Source: JBOIBN01 sp050739575
Lineage (GTDB): Bacteria; Pseudomonadota; Gammaproteobacteria; JAKDMP01
Assembly: GCA_050739575.1 (NCBI GenBank)
Contig: JBOIBN010000003.1
Span: 1 to 64,000, forward strand
Reading direction: 5' to 3'
DNA: 64,000 nucleotides
The notes beneath the pieces are model-generated. The model was not told the DNA's origin. It searched no databases and was given only the letters and a program-made list of their open reading frames with translations. Position numbers and translations under genes: made by a program. Of this stretch, positions 17,589 through 26,155 are shown in pieces. The stretch's first letter is position 1. Every line of letters starts with the position of its first letter.

Positions 17589-18051
17589 AGTCCGCCTTGT
17601 CGAGGTGTTGTCGCACCGCCACCTTGATGCGTATGAGATCGGAGTGACGCACGTGCAGCAGATCGCCCACCTTGTGCGCCAGATAATCCTCGTTGCCGTC
17701 CAGGCTGCCATCGGCGAAGGCAACCTCCCACAGGGCCTCGATCACCGCGAACTTTTCCTGCTCGTCGAGCCCGACGTCGAGGGCACGAGTGTGTTCGAAG
17801 AGCGATACCGCGCGATCTGCCGCGCGCTCGCCTTGGGCGAGGAGACGCTTCGCCGTTTCGGCATCAAGACCGAAACGGCGTGCGAGCATCCTCTGTGCCA
17901 TTTCGCGTTCGCCGGGATCGCTCCGGTAATCGGCGCGCATCATCTCGACCAGTAACGCGGCAAGCGCGAGTTCCGTGCCTTCCAGTTGCGCGTCGCTTGA
18001 TTCGGATGCCGTAAACCACCGGCGCAGCCGCGCTCGCAATACCGCTTCCAT
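17587..18051 (-). CDS. TerB-like (tellurite resistance protein B family) protein
   Basis: A 154-residue soluble helical protein with the TerB/DjlA-N domain: ALAALLVEMMRADYRSDPGERE near residue 28 and a second block ALWEVAFADGSLDGNEDYLAHKVGDLL near 107. Both contain the acidic D-x-D/E metal-site pattern of the family. The start codon shares its A with the stop of the upstream hydrolase gene, so they are coupled. Role unknown; the name reflects the family, and no other ter genes are present. Confidence 0.8.
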   Translation of the reverse strand: MEAVLRARLRRWFTASESSDAQLEGTELALAALLVEMMRADYRSDPGEREMAQRMLARRFGLDAETAKRLLAQGERAADRAVSLFEHTRALDVGLDEQEKFAVIEALWEVAFADGSLDGNEDYLAHKVGDLLHVRHSDLIRIKVAVRQHLDKAD

Positions 18052-18722
18052 CAGTTTTCTTTCTCCTCGGTGGTCCGGCCCGGCACGAGCACTGCGAGCA
18101 CACGCTCGCGCAGTTCCCTCAACCGGCCGTGAAAAAAATGCCCGGCGCCTGCGATCACCTGCAACTCGGGCACCGGTTCGAGTCCGCGCGCCCATTCGAA
18201 CACCGTCTGCGGATTGACGACTTCGTCGGCATCGCCCTGAACCAGCAGCCAGCATGCGGCGCGCGGCGCGCCCCCGGGTAGACCGTAATCACCGAAGTTT
18301 TTCACGGGCGGTGCGACGGTCACCAGAATCGCGCAGGGCTCGGCGAGACTTACCTTGATGACCATCGCCGCGCCGAAAGAAAACCCGAGCCGCCAGCGCT
18401 GCAGTCCGGGAAAGCGGTTTGCAAGCCATTGTTCCGCCGCCCGCAGATCCTCCGCTTCGCCGTGTCCTCCGTCCCAAGTGCCTTCGCTTGCGCCTACGCC
18501 GCGGAAATTGAAGCGCAGCGCCGCGGCGCCGGCTTCAACGGCGGCGCGTGCGAGCGTGAACGCCACCTTGTTGTTCAATGTCCCCTGATACAACGGGTGC
18601 GGGTGACAGACCACGGCATTTGCACGCGGGGCGGTGTCGCGCGGACATTCAAGCATCGCTTCGAGTCGACCTGCGGGGCCGGGAATTAAGAATTTCTGGC
18701 GTTCGCTGGCCGTGCGGGTCAT
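18051..18722 (-). CDS. alpha/beta hydrolase (dienelactone hydrolase/YsxB-like small hydrolase)
   Basis: A 223-residue cytoplasmic hydrolase of the family whose signature is HPHPLYQGTLNNKV near residue 40. Other landmarks are LRFNFRGVGASEGTWDGGHGE, the nucleophile elbow GFSFGA (Ser near 115), the acid in VQGDADEVV and the His in AGHFFHG near the end. Members are annotated as hydrolases or acyl-transferases of unknown substrate. It is the first gene of a two-gene unit with the TerB-like gene. Confidence 0.8.
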   Translation of the reverse strand: MTRTASERQKFLIPGPAGRLEAMLECPRDTAPRANAVVCHPHPLYQGTLNNKVAFTLARAAVEAGAAALRFNFRGVGASEGTWDGGHGEAEDLRAAEQWLANRFPGLQRWRLGFSFGAAMVIKVSLAEPCAILVTVAPPVKNFGDYGLPGGAPRAACWLLVQGDADEVVNPQTVFEWARGLEPVPELQVIAGAGHFFHGRLRELRERVLAVLVPGRTTEEKEN

Positions 18723-18976
18723 TTGCCCTTTTGCAAACCTGGTGGGCTACATTTTAACGGACGCGTCATTTACGGCATGCCAGACGATAGGGGCATAAAG
18801 GCAGCGAGGAACTGTCGGAATCAACGGGTGTAATATGCAAAACGGGTAGGCGACCTGTGCGCGGCCGACATGCAGGCACTGGTTTATAAAGACCAATCGG
18901 CAAGGAATGCCGAAGCCGTCCGCATTCAAAAGGCAACGCTCTCCCGGGGGTTTAAAGGGAGGACAAGGAGGACATA
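18723..18976. other. intergenic region, no gene seen
   Basis: A 254-bp gap between divergent genes. It contains a likely Shine-Dalgarno (GGAGGACAAGGAGG) just before the ATG at 18977 and a small hairpin CTCCC/GGGAG at about 18940-18963. No RNA gene or riboswitch was recognised. Confidence 0.5.
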
Positions 18977-19285
18977 ATGGACATCGCAAATTACGGCAAA
19001 AGACTGTTGGGCGGCGTCGCAATCGGATCGATGAGCTTGTTGACCGCTTGCGTAGTGCAGTCCGCTCCACCACCGGCGCCGGCTCTCGCATTGACCGCCG
19101 CGCCCACGACTGCCCCTTGTGCCAGTTGCGGGGTAATTACCTCAATCCAGGCGATTGCGCCGAGCGATTACCGGGTAAGCATCCGTCTGGACACTGGGGC
19201 GATGGAGACCCTGGATCAGGCCCAGCAGCCGGCTTTCCGGGTCGGAGATCGGGTGCAGATTCTCCAGCGGACCTCGTCCCCTTAG
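18977..19285 (+). CDS. small outer-membrane-type lipoprotein
   Basis: A 102-residue protein with a signal peptide ending in the lipobox LLTAC (Cys near residue 25), followed by a Pro/Ala-rich linker. The C-terminal part, with VSIRLDTGAMETLDQ and FRVGDRVQI, resembles the small beta domain at the C-terminus of SlyB/Pcp-type lipoproteins, but the glycine-zipper helix is missing. A Cys pair (CASC) lies at residues 48-51. Function unknown. A very strong Shine-Dalgarno sequence suggests high expression. Confidence 0.65.
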   Translation: MDIANYGKRLLGGVAIGSMSLLTACVVQSAPPPAPALALTAAPTTAPCASCGVITSIQAIAPSDYRVSIRLDTGAMETLDQAQQPAFRVGDRVQILQRTSSP

Positions 19286-19611
19286 CAGTAGCGCAACGCC
19301 GAATTTTGTGGTCGGCTGCGTAATAAGATCTCTGGGTAAGGCGAGTCCGGACATGTGCCGGACTCGTCGCACCTGAGAAATTCACGGACGAATCGACCAG
19401 AGTTTCCGTTAAGAGCCGGTATATGTGTGGGCTGTGCCGGGGGAAAAGCCTTTAGCGGCGGCTTGGTTGCGCGGAGCTAAACGCGGGGCGGCACGGAGTT
19501 CCATTGACGTGGGCGATGTCAACGTACATCCTTCGAACGTGCAGCACGGATATTGGAATCGAGTCGCCCTCGGATTGCTATGATGTTTTGGGTTGGCGGG
19601 GAGTTTGGCCG
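19286..19611. other. intergenic region with hairpin and an extended -10
   Basis: A 326-bp region without a convincing gene. A 9-bp perfect stem CGAGTCCGG/CCGGACTCG (19342-19350 and 19358-19366) lies after the lipoprotein gene but lacks a T run. An extended -10 element TGCTATGAT (19576-19584) lies 28 bp before the next start. Confidence 0.5.
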
Positions 19612-20247
19612 ATGAAGCTCGTAATCGAGGATCTGGACAACGGCGGCTGGATTGCCGCGCGTTTTGCCTTCGGCGTGCAAGATGCCGAGGAGCATGTGCG
19701 TCTGGGAGACAATCACAACCCCGCTATCCACTGGTCCCAGGAGCCGGCCGGCACCCGCACTCTGGTGCTGCTCTGCTACGACGACGACGTGCCGGCGCGC
19801 GCGGACGACGTCAATCGAGAAGATCGGACCATCCCGCGCGATTTTCCGCGTATGCGCTTCTACCACTGGGTCATGGTGGATATTGCTCCGGGAGCCGAGT
19901 TGATTCCCGAGGCGGACGTCTCCGACGAGGTTACCCCGCGCGGGAAACATCCGTCCAAGGTGCCGGCTGGCGCGCGTCAGGGTCTCAACGACTTCACTGG
20001 GTTCCTGCAGGGCGACCCGCAGATGACCGGCAAGTACTACGGTTATGACGGACCCTGCCCGCCATGGAACGATGAGCGGATGCACCACTACCACTTCGTC
20101 TTGTATGCGACGGATCTCGAGCGCTGCCCGGTCGAGGGAGACTTCACGGGAGCCGATGTCGAGGCCGCGATCGCCGGTCACGTACTGGAATCGGCAATCG
20201 TGACGGGCCGTTATAGCCTCTATCTGCCGCTGCTCGGGAAGGCCTGA
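19612..20247 (+). CDS. YbhB/YbcL family (PEBP/Raf-kinase-inhibitor-like) protein
   Basis: A 211-residue protein of the phosphatidylethanolamine-binding protein fold. The pattern HNPAIHWSQEPAGTRTLVLLCYDDD near residue 36 corresponds to the N(x)SP-x-l-x-W-x-x-x-P-x-g-T-k-S signature with variations. The block YYGYDGPCPPWNDERMHHYHFVLYATD matches GYGGPCPP-x-H-x-Y-x-F. Bacterial members are cytoplasmic or periplasmic ligand-binding proteins of unclear role; no signal peptide is seen here. The chosen ATG at 19612 gives the compact domain; an upstream start adds 36 residues without homology features. Confidence 0.82.
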   Translation: MKLVIEDLDNGGWIAARFAFGVQDAEEHVRLGDNHNPAIHWSQEPAGTRTLVLLCYDDDVPARADDVNREDRTIPRDFPRMRFYHWVMVDIAPGAELIPEADVSDEVTPRGKHPSKVPAGARQGLNDFTGFLQGDPQMTGKYYGYDGPCPPWNDERMHHYHFVLYATDLERCPVEGDFTGADVEAAIAGHVLESAIVTGRYSLYLPLLGKA

Positions 20248-20282
20248 AGCGCTCGTCGTGGCTGCAGAGCGCGGTCGCCGCC

Positions 20283-20744
20283 TTAGCCGCCGCCCCCGGC
20301 GGGAGCGCTCGCGGAGGCCGCCTGCGCCAGCACGGAAGCCGGGACTTGGAAGTTCACGACCTCAGTTTGTTCGCGTGCGCCGGTCTTGCCGATCGGCGCG
20401 GGCTTGTAGCGGCGCGAGGCGATGATCTCGCGCGCGGCTTCCTCGTACTGACCCGACGGTACTGAGCGGATAACATGAATGTCGTGGGCGCGCCCGTCGG
20501 TGCCGACTGTGAAGCCGACCTGCACGAAACCGGTCAGTGTCGGCGTCTCCTTCGCAGCGGCGCGCGTGCCGCTGCCGGGCACGCGGCTGATGAGTTCGAT
20601 CCCCCGAATGACCTTCAGGCCCACCGTCTGCGAGGGTTCGTGTCCGATGAAGTGATGGACCAGCCAAGCGCCGCCGCACAGGATGAAGGCGGCGGCGACC
20701 AGCGCCGAAACGACGAAGCGGATGAGAGCGGAAGTCTGCGTCAT
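20283..20744 (-). CDS. TonB C-terminal domain protein
   Basis: A 153-residue protein with an N-terminal transmembrane helix (VVSALVAAAFILCGGAWLV) and a TonB C-terminal-like domain (VGLKVIRGIEL..., GFVQVGFTVGTDGRAHDIHVIRS, AAREIIASRRYKPA). It ends in an Ala/Gly-rich tail. The usual Pro-rich spacer of full TonB is missing, so it may be an accessory energy transducer or a shortened TonB-like protein. ExbB and ExbD are not nearby. It could serve the TonB-dependent receptor at 35075, but that is only a guess. Confidence 0.7.
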   Translation of the reverse strand: MTQTSALIRFVVSALVAAAFILCGGAWLVHHFIGHEPSQTVGLKVIRGIELISRVPGSGTRAAAKETPTLTGFVQVGFTVGTDGRAHDIHVIRSVPSGQYEEAAREIIASRRYKPAPIGKTGAREQTEVVNFQVPASVLAQAASASAPAGGGG

Positions 20745-20889
20745 TTCTGCGCGGCGCCGGCAAAGGACGCAACGTTCTTGAAGCTAATCTAACAGACTGT
20801 GTACAGGTCCGAAAGTGCCCACAGCGGCGCTGCGCGTGCGTATCCGGTAAAATTGCAACTTGATTCGCGGTTTTGGGGGAGAAGGAATC

Positions 20890-21588
20890 ATGATGCGCCA
20901 TGCGAGCATATCGACCGCAATCCTGTTCGCCGCGACGACCACCTGCGCCGTCGCCGCCGGTGCCCCGTCCGCGAACAGCATCGCCGCTCCCGCCGCCGCT
21001 ACCGCTGCGGTTGCGCGCGGAAAAATTCTCGTCACGACCTGCGCTTTCTGTCACGGCGTCGAGGAATACACCGTGGCCTACCCGACCGAGCGTGTGCCGC
21101 TGATCGCCGGCCAGCATGCGGCTTACATCATTGCCGCTCTCGGCGAATATGCCAAGGGTCATCGCCACTTCCCGACCATGCAGGCACAGGCAGCTTCGCT
21201 TACGGACCGGCAGATCCGCGACATCGCCGCCTATATTTCGAGCGTCGCGCCGGATGTCACTCAGGTTCGATCGCCTTACAAACCCGCCTCTCCCGGTTCC
21301 ATAGCGAGTGCCAACACCTTCTCTTCCGCACCGGTTGCTGCGGCAAGCTGCGCCGCCTGCCACGGCGCGCGCGGCGTCAGCACCAACCCGGAGTTTCCCT
21401 CCCTCGCCGGTCAATACCAAGACTACCTGTTGCAGGCCCTGAAGGAATACAAGTCGGGTGAACGCAAGAACGCCATCATGAACGGCATAGCCTCTTCGCT
21501 CTCGCTGGAGCAGATGAAGGAACTCGCCGCGTACTTCGCCAAGCAGTCCGGTCCGCTCAGGCTCATTCCGAAGGCGGGACCGCGCTGA
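20890..21588 (+). CDS. diheme cytochrome c4
   Basis: A 232-residue periplasmic electron carrier. After a signal peptide (cleavage near VAAGAP) there are two CxxCH heme sites, CAFCH at residues 51-55 and CAACH at 154-158. They lie in two similar halves, each followed by the family blocks LIAGQHAAYI / SLAGQYQDYL and the Met-ligand regions FPTM and NAIM. Such cytochromes pass electrons from bc1 or other donors to terminal oxidases. Start codons at 20890 and 20893 are adjacent ATGs; GGAGAAGGA precedes them. Confidence 0.9.
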   Translation: MMRHASISTAILFAATTTCAVAAGAPSANSIAAPAAATAAVARGKILVTTCAFCHGVEEYTVAYPTERVPLIAGQHAAYIIAALGEYAKGHRHFPTMQAQAASLTDRQIRDIAAYISSVAPDVTQVRSPYKPASPGSIASANTFSSAPVAAASCAACHGARGVSTNPEFPSLAGQYQDYLLQALKEYKSGERKNAIMNGIASSLSLEQMKELAAYFAKQSGPLRLIPKAGPR

Positions 21589-21675
21589 TTCGGCGCGCTC
21601 GCCCGGGTCTGGAAAGGGCGAAATCCATCCCGCGCCTCTTCAGGAGGCCGATCTGGAAACGGCGCAAAGCGTGAT

Positions 21676-21696
21676 AACCCGCGTGGCCGCGGGTTT
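21676..21696 (+). terminator. hairpin, possible terminator after cytochrome c4
   Basis: Stem AACCCGCG (21676-21683) and CGCGGGTT (21688-21695) with loop TGGC. Only three T follow, so termination strength is doubtful. Confidence 0.4.
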
Positions 21697-21853
21697 GCTG
21701 CCCTGCCGGTGCCGTCATGGATTCTCGCTGACGAGGCACTCGCGATGGTTCGGCTGGCCCGTCTCCGTCCGGGTAACAGGCCGTTACGGCGAGGGTTTGA
21801 TATTCTTTACCCCTCCGCAAATCGACTCCCGCGGAGTCCAGGAGAACCAAGAC

Positions 21854-22873
21854 ATGAATCGCGACAGTCTGATCGAAACCGCGCGCAAGATGGTCGCGCC
21901 CGGCAAGGGCATACTTGCGGCCGACGAGAGTTCGGGCACCATCGAAAAGCGCCTGAAGGCGGTCGGCGTGGAATCCAGCGAGGCGACCCGCCGGGCCTAC
22001 CGCGAGTTGCTGATCACGGCGCCGGATATCGAGAACTACATCAGCGGTGTGATCCTCTACGACGAAACGATCCGCCAAAGCGCTTCCGGCGGCGAGCCGT
22101 TTCCGAAACTGCTCGCCACGCGCGGCATCCTGCCCGGTATCAAGGTGGACAAGGGCGCCAAGCCGCTTGCGGGGCATCCTGACGAGAAGGTCACCGAGGG
22201 GCTCGACAGGCTGCGTGAGCGCTACGTCGAGTACTACAAGCTCGGCGCACGCTTCAGCAAGTGGCGCGCAGTCATCACGATCGGCGCCGGTATCCCGACG
22301 GATGCTTGCCTCGATGCCAATGCGCATGCGCTCGCGCGTTACGCGGCGCTCGCGCAGGAAGCCGGCATCGTGCCGATCGTCGAACCGGAAGTGCTGATCG
22401 ACGGCGATCACACGTTGGCCGAATGCGAGGAGGCTACGAACTGTACGCTCGCCCGCGTATTTGCCGAACTCGATGGTCAGGGCGTGTTCCTCGAAGGCAT
22501 GGTACTTAAGCCGAGCATGGTGATTTCCGGCAAGCAATGCGCCACGCAGAGTTCGGTCGAGGAGGTCGCCGAGGCGACGCTGCGCACGCTCCGTCGGCAC
22601 GTTCCGGCCGCCGTGAGCGGGATCGCCTTTCTCTCCGGCGGGCAGACACCGGAGCAGGCGACGGCGCATCTGGACGCCATGAACCGCCTCGGGCCGCTGC
22701 CCTGGCCACTGACCTTTTCCTATGCCCGCGCCTTGCAGAATCCCGTGCTCGATATCTGGCGGGGCGAAGGGAAGAATGCGCCCGCTGCGGCCAAGGCCTT
22801 CGCCCGGCGCGCGCGCCTCAACCATCTCGCGCGCCTGGGCGAATACACACCAGACATGGAACGGGCCGCTTGA
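21854..22873 (+). CDS. fructose-bisphosphate aldolase, class I
   Basis: A 339-residue Schiff-base aldolase that splits fructose-1,6-bisphosphate to glyceraldehyde-3-phosphate and dihydroxyacetone phosphate. Family blocks are GKGILAADESSGTIEKRL (residues 18-35), SKWRAVITIG with the active-site Lys, IVPIVEPEVLIDGDH, and VFLEGMVLKPSMV with the Schiff-base Lys. The C-terminal FLSGGQTPEQAT completes the site. Class I enzymes of this eukaryote-like type occur in a minority of bacteria. The ATG at 21854 follows AGGAGAACC. It lies just upstream of the mla operon but has no functional link to it. Confidence 0.93.
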   Translation: MNRDSLIETARKMVAPGKGILAADESSGTIEKRLKAVGVESSEATRRAYRELLITAPDIENYISGVILYDETIRQSASGGEPFPKLLATRGILPGIKVDKGAKPLAGHPDEKVTEGLDRLRERYVEYYKLGARFSKWRAVITIGAGIPTDACLDANAHALARYAALAQEAGIVPIVEPEVLIDGDHTLAECEEATNCTLARVFAELDGQGVFLEGMVLKPSMVISGKQCATQSSVEEVAEATLRTLRRHVPAAVSGIAFLSGGQTPEQATAHLDAMNRLGPLPWPLTFSYARALQNPVLDIWRGEGKNAPAAAKAFARRARLNHLARLGEYTPDMERAA

Positions 22874-22937
22874 AAGCTGCTCCGCTTCGTTTCGCTTGCC
22901 GGCGGGAATGTCTGTGCCCAGGCGCGGAAATGCGTCG

Positions 22938-23768
22938 ATGAACGAGAACGGCGGCGCGACGGATACGACGGATCCGGCGATCCGCATCCGCAAGCTGGTA
23001 TTCGAGCGCGGCAACCGGGCCGTATTCGATCACGTGGACATAGACATTCCGCGCGGCAAGATCACGGCCATCATGGGACCGAGCGGCACCGGCAAGACCA
23101 CGCTGCTCCGGCTCATTACCGGTCAGCTCCATCCCACCTCGGGTGACATCCGTGTCGACGGTATTCCCGTCCAGTCGATGCATGAGGACGGCCTGTATGC
23201 GTTGCGCATGCGCATGGGCATGCTTTTCCAACAGGGTGCACTCCTCACCGATATCACGGTATTCGAAAACGTAGCCTTCCCGCTGCGCGAACATACGAAT
23301 CTGTCCGAATCGCTGATCCGCACCTTGGTACTGATGACGCTCCAAGCGGTCGGGCTACGCGGTGCGGCGGAGCAGGCGCCGGGAGAGCTTTCCGGCGGCA
23401 TGGCGCGGCGCGTTGCGCTTGCGCGGGCGATTGTCATGGATCCGGAATTCATTTTTTACGACGAGCCCTTCACCGGACTCGATCCGATCTCGCTCGGGGC
23501 CATCGTGCGTCTGATCCGGCGGCTCAACGAAACCTTGGGTTTGACGAGCGTGGTGGTTTCGCACGACGTCGGCGTGGTCGAAGAAATCGCCGACTTCTCC
23601 TACCTGATCGCCAATGGCAAGGTGGTCGCACGCGGCACGCCGGAGGCGCTCAAAGAAAGCCGCTCGAGCTGGGTTCGACAGTTCATGAGCGGGCTCGCTG
23701 AGGGGCCGGTTCCATTTCACCTGCCCAGCCCCGACTATGTTGGTGCGCTACTGGATGAGGCCAAGTAA
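22938..23768 (+). CDS. mlaF: phospholipid ABC transporter ATP-binding protein MlaF
   Basis: A 276-residue ABC ATPase powering retrograde or anterograde phospholipid movement between inner and outer membranes. Walker A GPSGTGKT is at residues 47-54, the signature LSGGMARRVALARA near 153, and Walker B FIFYDEPFTGLDP near 178, which has the MlaF-type GLDPIS. Start at 22938 precedes IRIRKLVFERG; its stop overlaps the mlaE ATG (TAATG). First gene of mlaFEDCB. Confidence 0.95.
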   Translation: MNENGGATDTTDPAIRIRKLVFERGNRAVFDHVDIDIPRGKITAIMGPSGTGKTTLLRLITGQLHPTSGDIRVDGIPVQSMHEDGLYALRMRMGMLFQQGALLTDITVFENVAFPLREHTNLSESLIRTLVLMTLQAVGLRGAAEQAPGELSGGMARRVALARAIVMDPEFIFYDEPFTGLDPISLGAIVRLIRRLNETLGLTSVVVSHDVGVVEEIADFSYLIANGKVVARGTPEALKESRSSWVRQFMSGLAEGPVPFHLPSPDYVGALLDEAK

Positions 23769-24559
23769 TGCCCACAATGCCCACCGTGCCGGTCGAACTT
23801 ACCCGTCGCGTCCGCACCTCACTCGCGACCTTCGGCGCGGCCTGGATTTTCTTCCTGCGCGTGATGTCGCTTTTTCCGCGCGCACTCGCTCGCCCGCTGC
23901 TGGTCATCGAGCAGGTCTATTCGCTCGGCAACCGCACGCTCGCCCTGGTCGGCTTTGCGGGACTTTTCGTCGGGCTGGTAATCGCATTGCAACTCTATGG
24001 CGTGCTCGGACTCTTCGGCGCGACTTCGGCGCTCGGGCCTATCGTCGCGATCACGCTGCTGCGCGAACTCGGCCCGGTCATGGCCGCGCTACTCTACGCG
24101 GGGCGGGCGGGGACGGCGCTCGCGAGCGAGATTGGGCTCATGCGTGCGACCGATCAGCTTTCGGCCATGGAGATGATGGCGGTGGATCCGGTTCGGCGCG
24201 TCGTGGCACCGCGTTTCGTGGGCGGCGTGATTGCGGTGCCGCTCCTGACGCTTGCGTTCAACGTGATCGGCATTTTCGGCGCCTGGCTGGTCGCCGTGAA
24301 CATGATGCAGATGGATCCGAGTGTATTCTGGGGTCAGATGCATTCGAACGTGAAATTTTTTGGTGATTTCATAAACGGCATCATCAAGAGCGTTATATTT
24401 GGTCTCGCGGTCAATCTGATTGCCGTTTACGAGGGCTTTACGGCCCGTTCCACCGCGGATGGCGTGGCGCGGGCGACCACGCGCACCGTGGTCATTTCCT
24501 CCCTGGCCGTGCTGGCGCTCGATTTCGTGCTCACGGCCTTCATGTATCAAGGAGCTTGA
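23768..24559 (+). CDS. mlaE: phospholipid ABC transporter permease MlaE
   Basis: A 263-residue inner-membrane permease of the MlaE family, with five to six hydrophobic helices. The family core GPIVAITLLRELGPVMAALLYAGRAGTALASEIG lies near residue 88, followed by the cytoplasmic coupling segment MRATDQLSAMEMMAVDPVRRV that contacts MlaF. Start overlaps the end of mlaF and its end is overlapped by the region before mlaD, so the whole set is one operon. Confidence 0.95.
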   Translation: MPTMPTVPVELTRRVRTSLATFGAAWIFFLRVMSLFPRALARPLLVIEQVYSLGNRTLALVGFAGLFVGLVIALQLYGVLGLFGATSALGPIVAITLLRELGPVMAALLYAGRAGTALASEIGLMRATDQLSAMEMMAVDPVRRVVAPRFVGGVIAVPLLTLAFNVIGIFGAWLVAVNMMQMDPSVFWGQMHSNVKFFGDFINGIIKSVIFGLAVNLIAVYEGFTARSTADGVARATTRTVVISSLAVLALDFVLTAFMYQGA

Positions 24560-24561
24560 CG

Positions 24562-25047
24562 ATGCGGCGTAGTTTTGGCCTAGAGCTGGGCACCGGACTG
24601 TTCGTGCTGCTCGGCATTGCGGCGGTGTTTTTTCTCGCGACCCAGACGACCAATCTGCGTTCGCTGAATCAGGGTGCGTCCTACGCAGTACGCGCGGAGT
24701 TCACCGATATCGGCGGCCTCAAGGTGGCGGCGCCCATCACGATTGCCGGCGTTCAAATCGGCCGCGTAAGCGATATTACGCTCGATCCCAAGTCGCTGCA
24801 GGCGGTTGTGACGATGCGCATCCAGAAGACCTACAACGAGATTCCCACCGATTCGAGCGCAGCCATCCAGACCAGGGGCTTGCTCGGTGATCAGTACATC
24901 GGGATCACGCCCGGGGGATCGCTCCAATCGCTCAAGAATGGCGACACCATCCATTTCACCCAGTCGGCCATTGTGCTGGAAAATCTGATCAGTCAGTTCA
25001 TGTTCAACAATGCATCCTCAGGAGGTAAACCCAATGGCGGTAAATAA
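24562..25047 (+). CDS. mlaD: MCE-domain phospholipid-binding protein MlaD
   Basis: A 161-residue inner-membrane-anchored protein: one N-terminal helix (LELGTGLFVLLGIAAVFFLA) and a periplasmic MCE domain with the motif FTDIGGLKVAAPITIAGVQIGRV. Six copies form the ring on MlaFE through which lipids pass. The C-terminal part AIVLENLISQFMF forms the hydrophobic pore helix. ATG at 24562 is used; it lies 3 bp after the mlaE stop. The 3' end overlaps mlaC by 14 bp. Confidence 0.93.
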   Translation: MRRSFGLELGTGLFVLLGIAAVFFLATQTTNLRSLNQGASYAVRAEFTDIGGLKVAAPITIAGVQIGRVSDITLDPKSLQAVVTMRIQKTYNEIPTDSSAAIQTRGLLGDQYIGITPGGSLQSLKNGDTIHFTQSAIVLENLISQFMFNNASSGGKPNGGK

Positions 25048-25687
25048 ACTTTTTGCAATTTCGATCCTCGCACTCGGCCTCGCGACCGCGGCACGGGCGG
25101 CTGATTCACAGTCGAGCGATCCCGCAGCGGTCGTCAAGGGGGCTTCGACGCAGGTCATCAATGCGCTCAACAAGAACGCGGCCAAACTCAAAACGGACCC
25201 TGCTCTGGCGGCGCAATTGGTCAACCAATACCTGCTGCCGCATTTCGATTTCGACTTTACCTGCCAGCTTATCCTCGGGCGTTACTGGCGCACGGCCACG
25301 CCGGTGCAGCGCCAGGAATTCGAAAAGGTCTTCCTGCATTATCTGACCACGACGTATGCCAAAGGCATCCAGAACTTCAACGGCGCGACGGTCACGGTGC
25401 TACCGTTTCGCGGCGACGCCTCGCAGCAGTACGTGAAGGTTCGCAGCCAAGTGAAGTCGCCCGATCACCAACCGATCGAGGTGGACTACGCACTGAGGAA
25501 AACGCCCGGCGGGTGGATGGCCTTCGATGTGATCATCGCCGGGGTGTCTTATGTGCAGACCTACCAGAATGAGTTCCAGAGCGAAATTCAGCGCACCAGT
25601 CTGGACGCCCTGATCAAGCGCTTGCAGACCGCCAAGGCGCCCAAAACTCTGACGGCGATGAAAGCGGCGGCGGCGGGCACCGCGTGA
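25034..25687 (+). CDS. mlaC: periplasmic phospholipid carrier MlaC
   Basis: A 217-residue soluble protein with a signal peptide ending ARAAD. The MlaC/Ttg2D fold is shown by the blocks LLPHFDFDFTCQLILGRYWR, FLHYLTTTYAKGIQNF and VDYALRKTPGGWMAFDVIIAGVSYVQTYQNEF. It ferries phospholipid between the MlaA site in the outer membrane and the MlaD ring. An AGGAGGT sequence lies 8 bp upstream of the ATG. Fourth gene of the operon. Confidence 0.93.
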   Translation: MAVNKLFAISILALGLATAARAADSQSSDPAAVVKGASTQVINALNKNAAKLKTDPALAAQLVNQYLLPHFDFDFTCQLILGRYWRTATPVQRQEFEKVFLHYLTTTYAKGIQNFNGATVTVLPFRGDASQQYVKVRSQVKSPDHQPIEVDYALRKTPGGWMAFDVIIAGVSYVQTYQNEFQSEIQRTSLDALIKRLQTAKAPKTLTAMKAAAAGTA

Positions 25688-26019
25688 GAATCGGCCGCGA
25701 ATTCACGGCCCGACTGATCCCCGAAGGCGAGGGCCATTTTCAAATCGAAGGCGAAGTGGTTTTCGCCACGGTCATGAAGCTGCTGGAAGAAAGCCGCGAG
25801 CTTTTCACCGATTGCGAGCACATCGCACTCGATTTCGCCGGTGTCACCCGCATCAACACTGCCGGACTCGGACTAGTCATCGAGTGGTTGCGTTGGGCGC
25901 GGCACGAAGGCCGGGCGCTTTCCATCAGCCACCCGCCCGCGGCTCTGCTGTCGCTTGCACGGATCTGCGAAGCCGAGGGCATTATCGCGCCGGCGCTCGC
26001 CGCCGCTGAAGAGGCTTGA
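25684..26019 (+). CDS. mlaB: STAS-domain protein MlaB
   Basis: A 111-residue cytoplasmic STAS domain protein, start GTG overlapping the mlaC stop (GTGA). The block IALDFAGVTRINTAGLGLVIEWLRWAR is the STAS signature with the conserved Thr/Ser position. It stabilises MlaF dimers and is needed for transport. Last gene of mlaFEDCB. mlaA is on the opposite strand, convergent, 137 bp away. Confidence 0.9.
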   Translation: MRIGREFTARLIPEGEGHFQIEGEVVFATVMKLLEESRELFTDCEHIALDFAGVTRINTAGLGLVIEWLRWARHEGRALSISHPPAALLSLARICEAEGIIAPALAAAEEA

Positions 26020-26027
26020 CATGAGTC

Positions 26028-26078
26028 CCGGCAGATACGCAGACTTTCCGCGGAGAGTGCAGAGTTGCGCAGAGAAAG
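26028..26078. repeat. degenerate CGCAGA-type short repeats between mlaB and mlaA
   Basis: Successive degenerate units of about 8-12 bp (CGCAGACTTTC, CGCGGAGAGTG, CAGAGTTG, CGCAGAGAAAGG) occupy much of the 136-bp convergent gap. No terminator with a T run was seen. It resembles repeats of the CTCTGCG kind seen in intergenic DNA of other bacteria; this is pattern recognition only. Confidence 0.35.
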
Positions 26079-26155
26079 GTCATCGAAGAGCGCAAGCTTA
26101 GGTAACGAATCTACATTTTTGCGTTTTCTGCGGGGCATGAATAAAGCCGACGGTT

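Noticed and set aside
18723..18976. Riboswitch or leader RNA before the small lipoprotein
   Set aside because: Only small hairpins; no match to a riboswitch core that I recognise.
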